From: Hyphochytrium catenoides
Taxonomy: Eukaryota; Sar; Hyphochytriomycetes; Hyphochytriales; Hyphochytriaceae
DNA: 21,205 nt
Assembly (NCBI GenBank): GCA_900088475.1
Contig: FLMG01003410.1
Coordinates: 4,756 to 25,960, forward strand
Reading direction: 5' to 3'
Made by a program: the position numbers and the translations under genes. Positions 16,112 to 21,205 of the stretch are shown in pieces (the stretch's first letter is position 1; every line of letters starts with the position of its first letter). Below the pieces are notes generated by a model that saw only the letters and a program-made list of their open reading frames with translations, made no database searches and was not told the DNA's origin.

Positions 16112-16807
16112 TCAGCCCCCGCCATTAGCGTTTTCATAGAACGCTCTAGCGAATGGAGCAAGTGAGTGGAGATCAATGGGCTGGCCATCTGGTCCAACAA
16201 CTTTCTGCGAAGCAAAGGAGCTTTGTTGTTGGGACGGTGGCAGTGCTGCTCTTGGTGGTGCAGCAGCGGTGGCTGCGACGCCATCGTTGTGTTCCTTCTC
16301 GAGTTGCTCATCACTCTTAGTGTAGAATGAAGTCTTCTTGAAAATCTGTTCCACTATTGGTGAACACATCCACGTGGATAGCTTCTTCTGGAACTTCGAG
16401 AAGCTCCAATGCGCGGACTAACTCTTTCTTCTTGAGCTGAAGAGTGTCTTTCTCATTTGTTGTCAGTTCTTCCTTCTTGTCCTCAAGATCTTTTATTATG
16501 GTCTTGCGGAGGCCATCAATGTATGCCAGCTCATTGGCCATCTTGATGTTACCCTTAGATGCTTCCAGTCGCTTCATCTCCTCAGGAGAGATAACCTTCT
16601 CTGCACCATAAGATTCTATGTCACCACCAACAATAGAGGAATAATCTTGTGAGAAGAAAGAGAAGATGTTGGCGAGGACAGACAACCACAGGCTTTCACA
16701 GAACGCATCGCGCATCGGAGGCGGCCAGACACTAGCGCCTTATCTTCTCCTACTTTCCCGTGCTCACCGCTCCTCCTAAAGGCCTTCGCCCCTGCTATCT
16801 CTGACAT
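16112..16807 (-). CDS. Coiled-coil protein, two halves in different frames
   Basis: The upstream half (frame open 16715-16317) has a charged coiled-coil: VISPEEMKRLEASKGNIKMA, then TIIKDLEDKKEELTTNEKDT and KKKELVRALELLEVPEEAIH. The downstream half (frame open from 16369 to TGA at 16112) reads KKTSFYTKSDEQLEKEHNDG, then an Ala/Pro/Gln-rich linker and PFARAFYENANGGG. The two join if one base is skipped, or if a 22-base GTGTTC…ACAG segment (16367-16346) is a tiny intron. A start at 16807 (MSEIAGAKAFRRSGEHGKVG) could be joined by a 41-base GT…AAG intron near 16690-16650. There is no membrane segment or signal. Function unknown; family not recognised. Confidence 0.45.
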
Positions 16808-16835
16808 TTACCCCTTAACAGTGTGATCAACTCCT

Positions 16836-16842
16836 AATGAGC
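16836..16842 (-). promoter_or_regulatory. GCTCATT initiator-like core
   Basis: The minus strand carries GCTCATT, the invariant start of the oomycete initiator, about 30 bases before the proposed ATG at 16807. The downstream YYNCA part does not match, so this is a partial hit. Confidence 0.3.
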
Positions 16843-17039
16843 TCGATAAAGAAAGGTAAAAGGACAGTTGACAAGACAACGCACGGAGCAGTTTGCGATC
16901 CGTCCGCCCCAAGACAGAGTAAGCCAGTGGCTCTAACAACAGCCATCGCAACGACATGGCATGAGATGCGCTCCTCTCAATTATGTCACGGTCCCCATTA
17001 GATAGTCCGAACCTAGACTTCTAGCAGCTAATAACTAGC

Positions 17040-18261
17040 CTAATAGTCATCACCGCCACCGAACATATCTCCGGCACCAACATCAGCCTCCTCCTCCTCT
17101 TCCTCAGCTGCTGCAGCAGCAGCAGGGGCAGCAGCTCCACCAGCGTCTCCTCCAGCAGCAGGAGCAGCAGAAGCGAAAGCGGATGGGTCAGCCAGGTAAG
17201 CCTTGTAAGGCTCAGCCTTCTCGAATGAGAAGTTCTCGAGCTCCACAGCGACAGCCACCAGGGTCTTGAAGGCGTTAGCAATAGAGTGAGGGATAGAGGC
17301 AAGAGTAGGATAGCCAATCTCCAGGCAAAGAGCAGCGACGTTCCTGACGCCAGCAAGGAACTTGACCATCAAGTCCTCGTCGGTGAGGTCCAGCACAGCT
17401 GGGTCGAAGACAGAGCCGTTGTCATAGACAGCGCTGATGACCAGACCGTAGCTGAAAGGCTTGATGTTCAGCTTCTGCAGAAGCACAGCCTCGGAGTTGC
17501 CGACCTTGTCTCCCTTCTTGGTAAGCAGAACCTCGTTGACAATTTCAATCTGTCCCTTGGTAATCTTGGTAGCAATCTGCAGAGCCTGGAAGAAAGAAGT
17601 CTGGCCAGGATCGCACCCAGTAGGTCCAGCAGGGCAGATGACATCGATAGGAGCGATGGCTCCAACACGAGCAGGAGCTGGAACCTTGTTGCTCTCAATC
17701 TTCTCTCTGATGGTGCCAAGGTCGCCGTTGGTGAAGACAAAGCCCACGTTGCCCTTGATGCGAGGCAGGATCTGCTCGTAAGGGTGGCCAGGGTTCTTCT
17801 TGAGGTAGCTGTGGAAGACCTACACGTCGCCAAGGAAAGAGGGGGCAGTAAAGCTTAGACCTCTAAGCCATGAAAAGAGAGAAAGAAAGGGATCCACAGC
17901 CTTCATAACCAGCAACGACAGAAGGCGTCTCGAAGTCGATCGTTGTTTGTTGTTAGCATACCTTACGGATCAGAGTGTTCTTTCCCATAAGGACGACAGC
18001 CTCACCACGAAGGGAGATACGGATCTGCTGCATCTGGCTTGAGCCGACATTGTCGACATTGACAATGAACACCTATGTGTGGATGGTGCAACGATAGAGA
18101 CCACAAGCATGGTAAGCTATGAAGCAAAAAGGCGCAATACTTAAGTGCAACGTCAAGTGATCGCTGCGGCAGAGGCTGTCAAAAATTACCTTGGTGTAGG
18201 TGTCGAGAAGGTTGTCAAGCTTCTCGAAGTATTCCTGCTTGCGCTCAGGGGAGAGAGGCAT
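17040..18261 (-). CDS. RPLP0: 60S acidic ribosomal protein P0 (uL10)
   Basis: Three exons: 18261-18190 (24 residues, [20 protein letters not shown]), 18072-17962 (37 residues, [18 protein letters not shown] to GKNTLIRK) and 17819-17040 (259 residues, TAG). Both introns (117 and 142 bases) are phase 0, GT-AG and free of long repeats. The product is 320 residues, the normal P0 length. The rRNA-binding uL10 domain is clear ([53 protein letters not shown]), followed by the P-protein-binding helices ([20 protein letters not shown]) and an Ala/Gly hinge with an acidic run. P0 anchors the P1/P2 stalk that recruits elongation factors to the large ribosomal subunit. The extreme C-terminus is DMFGGGDDY rather than the usual GFGLFD. 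The ATG context (CCAAGATGCC) and conservation fix the start. Confidence 0.97.
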
Positions 18262-18321
18262 CTTGGCTGTCTGGAGAGGACGATGTCGGTTTAACCCACA
18301 GAGTGAGGGACAATCGTCTTT

Positions 18322-18332
18322 ATGGAGAATGA
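18322..18332 (-). promoter_or_regulatory. Initiator-like element of the P0 gene
   Basis: The minus strand reads TCATTCTCCAT, a full match to TCATTYYNCAW of the oomycete initiator; the following AAA replaces TTT. It lies 61-71 bases before the ATG at 18261, a sensible start site for a highly expressed ribosomal protein gene. Confidence 0.45.
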
Positions 18333-18694
18333 AAGGCCCAGAAATCCTTCCAGACAGAGTTTTCCCCGCCGCACCGCCGCCACCCCGCGGCCCCACCACC
18401 CATCTAATCGTATTTTGACGATTTCCAACATGTAATATTCGCGTAAGGCTCACGATACTCGCCGGTACTGGCTAGGTATTGGCCGAAAGTGGAAATTAAG
18501 GAATGAATTAGTACATTACGCTTTAGAAGGGTTTTTTATACCGTAACCAAATGGTATTTTGCAGATTGGGATAATGTTGGCGGTTAGCGGCTATGAAGGG
18601 CGTTTCACTCGGGCAATTACAGGGCATTTTCCACTCTCTCCTGACTTTTCCTTTGAATGCTTTTTGGGAGAGAGAGAGAGACCCACATGGACCC

Positions 18695-18727
18695 GTCTGC
18701 CTCTCTTTGTCTCCTCTCCCTCTCTTT

Positions 18728-18790
<63 letters not shown>

Positions 18791-18990
18791 ATTTCTCTCT
18801 CTCCCCTTCTCTCTCTCCCCGCCCCTTCTCTTTGTCACTCTCTTCTCTCTCTCTGTCACTTTCTGTGTCTCTCTCTCTGTCTCTCTGTCTCTCTCTGTCT
18901 CTCTCTGTCTCTCTCTTCTCTCTCTCTCTCTGTCTCGCTCTCTCCTTCTCTCTCTCCTTCTCTCTCTTCTCTCTCTTCTCTCTCTCACGA
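18695..18990. repeat. Long (CT)n-rich polypyrimidine tract, about 300 bases
   Basis: CT dinucleotides with CTG, CCT and TTT interruptions, purest at 18731-18790. It is the longest low-complexity tract in the window. Confidence 0.95.
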
Positions 18991-19570
18991 TTGCTCCTCC
19001 GTCTCGCTCTGGCAGTATCTCGTATTGTTGCTGTCAGTCCTTCTTTAGGCTCCAGCTCTTTACAGCCTTTCTCCTACGCGCTCCTCCCCGCAGACTCTCT
19101 TCTCTCTTTCTAATCGCTTATATTAACCCTCACACATTGTCTCCTTCTCTCCTCTCCCCTCCAGCCTGCCAGGCCACGATTCTATCCTAGGACCTCATCG
19201 CTTTCCTGTCCTTCTGCGTCTGCAAGCCTCCACTCTTCCTCATCCATCAGCATCTCTTCCCTTGGCTCCTCTTTTCCGCGGCCTCTCTTCTCCTCTCTTC
19301 TCTTCCTGCGCGAGCCTTTCTCTCCTCTATCACTGGCCATAGCGCCCCGCCCAGCGCTTTGCTGCCGTGAGAGGATCAGGAGGATGGAGCCTTGCGGCGA
19401 TCTGAAGGAAGGAGGAGGCTAAATGCTCTCAAAAGAGGAGACCTCACGCCTTCCTCTGGGTCTTTCCCTCATAGACAAGCAAAGGAGAAAGCAATAGACG
19501 AGGGACACTCAGATCTCAACTTCTCTCTTCCTGCTTCTCTCCTTTCTAGGGTGATAAGCAGAGGAATAGA

Positions 19571-19638
19571 CAAGAGAGAGAGAGAAACGAGAGAGAAAAG
19601 AGAAAGGGAGAAGAGAGAGATAAGAGAGAGAGAGAGAG
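19571..19638. repeat. (GA)n-rich leader abutting the start codon of the gene at 19639
   Basis: The purine run AAGAGAGAG…GAGAG ends directly in the ATG (GAGAGAGATGATC), so the whole immediate 5' leader is polypurine. Confidence 0.9.
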
Positions 19639-19859
19639 ATGATCACCCTGAACAAGCTGCCTCTTGAGGGCGACGGTCTGATTGAGAATCTCTATTATTA
19701 TCTCTGGTCCAAGGATGAATTTGACCAGGGTCCGAGCATCAATATTCCTGATACGATCATCTACAAGTTCCGACAGCCAGCCTTCTGGTTCTTCACCGCC
19801 TCGGATGGCAAGATCAAGAAGAAGAACAAGCACAATCTGGTCAGTAGGGAGAGGAAGAG

Positions 19860-19890
<31 letters not shown>

Positions 19891-20326
19891 CGGAACAGAG
19901 AGAGAGAGAGAGAGGATAGGAGTTAGAGTATGGCGTGGGATGGGGCAGCCAGAGAGGGGAGAGAAGGCATCAGGAAGGAAGACTGGGTCGAGGGAAAGAG
20001 TTCACCCTAGAGCAAGGAAGCTGGAGAGAGAAGAGGCAAAACAGAGGAAACAGACGATGGATAGGGATTGAGCATGGTAAGCAGGAGAGAGAGAGAGAGA
20101 ATGCGCCGCCTAGGAGGCAGCGCCGAGCGAGAGCTTCGAAGGACTTGTGAAAGAAGAGGGCTGACAAAGGCTCAAGGAAGAGGGAGATAGAAAGAGAGAG
20201 AGAGAGAGAGAAAGAGAGAGCGCTTGTGGGTGCAGGAAAGAGGATCAGCATGACGATGCTCAGCAACTATGTTGCTTAGAAGTAAAAGACGCCGCCGCAG
20301 AAGCGAGCCATCCTTCTCTTACTGTC

Positions 20327-20378
<52 letters not shown>

Positions 20379-21205
20379 CTTCAGACGAACATGAAGATTG
20401 AAGAAGCCTTCACAAAGAAAGTCTATGGGTCTGATATCGTGGGATATTACATCTGCCAAGACGGTAGGAGCGGGACACTGCTGCAGAGGCGCTGCGCTAA
20501 GAAGCCAGAGCCAGTTCTCTCTCTCCTTCTGATCTCAACTCTCTGCTTTCCTCTCTTTCTCTCTTTCTTCTCTCCCTTGCTCTTAATTCTTTCCAGTGCT
20601 CGGTCCTCTTGTGCGTCCACTGCATCTCTCGAGTCTCCAAGGCACTAGTATCCTCACCTCTCTCTCTCTCTCTCTCTTCCCCCAGCATCTAAGAAGCTCA
20701 CCATTGAATATTTTGACAAGGAAGGCTTCCGTAAGTATCCCTCACCCGTAGATCTGGCTCCTGATTGAGAGGAAAGAGACAAAATTGAAAGGGAGACAGA
20801 CAGACAGAAGGAAATGGGAAAGACATATGTACACATAGGAGAGAAAAGAGGGAGAGAGAGAAAAGTGTGTGTGAGAGAGAGAGAGAAAAGACAGAGACAA
20901 GAGATAAAATAAGAGAACGTTAGGAAGAGAGAGAGAGAAATAAGAAGAGGGAGAGAAAGAAACGTAGAGCCCAAAAGGCATCTAATTTCTTCTCTGTCTC
21001 CTTGTCATTAGGGGATTTCCTTTACAATCGTGAAAAAGTGAACAACGGCATTGTCCAGAGGTTCATCGAGCCTAAAGGAGTGTCGAACTGTAAGGCCGCA
21101 GCCGCGGGACAGACACAGACAGACAGAAGAGAGAGAGGGACAAGAACGGGAGAGAGAGAGGGAGAGAAAATAGAAGGAAGAGAGGGAGAGAAAGAGAGAG
21201 CGCGA
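19639..21205 (+). CDS. Conserved-looking protein of unknown function (5' four exons, truncated at right edge)
   Basis: Exons: 19639-19839 (67 residues), 20385-20463, 20686-20730, 21012-21089, then a GTAAGG donor; introns of 545, 222 and 281 bases, and a fourth running off the window. Phases are 0, 1, 1, 1, and each junction restores sensible peptide. The product so far is about 135 residues: LPLEGDGLIENLYYYLWSKD, PAFWFFTASDGKIKKKNKHN, KIEEAFTKKVYGSDIVGYYI, KLTIEYFDKEGFRDFLYNRE, NGIVQRFIEPKGVSN. The aromatic, gap-free blocks (IEYFD…FLYNR…QRFIEPKG) look strongly constrained, and I have an impression of a protist-wide family, but I cannot name it. There is no signal peptide or membrane segment in this part. 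Introns carry CT tracts before the acceptors (20330-20376, 20660-20678) and GA tracts after the donors. Confidence 0.75.
20330..20376. repeat. (CT)n tract at an intron acceptor
   Basis: About 45 bases of CT end nine bases before the exon 2 junction (GGCTTCAG). Here the repeat serves as the polypyrimidine tract. Confidence 0.9.
21110..21205. repeat. GA-rich intron sequence at the right edge
   Basis: Purine-rich sequence (ACAGACAGACAG, then GAGAGAGGGA-type units) inside the fourth intron of the gene at 19639, continuing past the window. Confidence 0.85.

Larger units (their letters stand above)
18262..19638. other. Divergent intergenic region with a long CT tract
   Basis: The first 300 bases are the P0 promoter, unusually balanced in composition. 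A pyrimidine tract follows (about 18695-18990), then mixed CT-rich sequence and a GA tract reaching the ATG at 19639. The ORFs over the tract (up to 184 codons of Leu/Ser) are repeat translations. No gene is seen. Confidence 0.6.

Noticed and set aside
17286-17858. 190-codon plus-strand ORF opposite P0
   Set aside because: Antisense shadow of the highly conserved P0 gene.
18559-19190. Leu/Ser-rich ORFs of 150-184 codons
   Set aside because: Translations of the CT tract, open in all three frames.
1-21205. tRNA, rRNA, CRISPR, transposon or viral sequences
   Set aside because: I looked for tRNA B-box/T-loop patterns, direct-repeat arrays, terminal inverted repeats and transposase or reverse-transcriptase motifs and found none. 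The repeats are simple microsatellites, not spaced arrays.

Overview
This window is nuclear DNA of a eukaryote. Genes are split by GT-AG introns, lie on both strands, and are separated by long (GA)n/(CT)n tracts. I think it comes from a stramenopile, most likely oomycete-like. Two lines of evidence point that way: one gene has the START-like plus FYVE layout that is greatly expanded in oomycetes, and several genes have, 35-70 bases before their ATG, an element resembling the oomycete initiator (GCTCATTYYNCAWTTT). No search was run, so the assignment is provisional.

Layout, left to right. 1-403 (-): 5' part of a WrbA/flavodoxin-fold quinone reductase gene, cut by the window edge. 404-1940: repeat-rich spacer. 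1941-3155 (-): one-exon protein with a PX-like domain and a beta-rich C-terminal half. 3861-4168 (-): a small two-exon gene found by eye. 4591-6213 (+) and 7632-9044 (+): two tandem, diverged PGAP4/TMEM246-like GPI glycosyltransferases, each with a membrane hairpin inserted in the catalytic domain. 9045-10573: GA-rich spacer. 10574-13083 (+): four-exon gene for a START-like + FYVE + CBM48 protein, the most interesting object here. 13578-14465 (-): degenerate U-box-like protein with a probable reading-frame break. 14694-15455 (+): ankyrin-like helical-repeat protein, followed by a second, frame-disrupted ORF up to 16019. 16112-16807 (-): coiled-coil protein whose two halves lie in different frames. 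17040-18261 (-): ribosomal stalk protein P0 in three exons. 18262-19638: promoter region and a long CT tract. 19639-21205 (+): 5' four exons of a conserved-looking protein of unknown function, cut by the right edge.

The genes do not form an operon-like unit. Two (PX-like, FYVE) would act at phosphoinositide membranes and two (PGAP4-like) in the Golgi. The FYVE-CBM48 protein joins a predicted PI3P reader to a glucan-binding module in one chain, which suggests a tether or receptor between endosome/autophagic membranes and storage polysaccharide. The 14.3-16.4 kb block stands apart: three neighbouring ORFs are broken in the same (+1) sense, by tiny introns, by assembly errors or by real decay.
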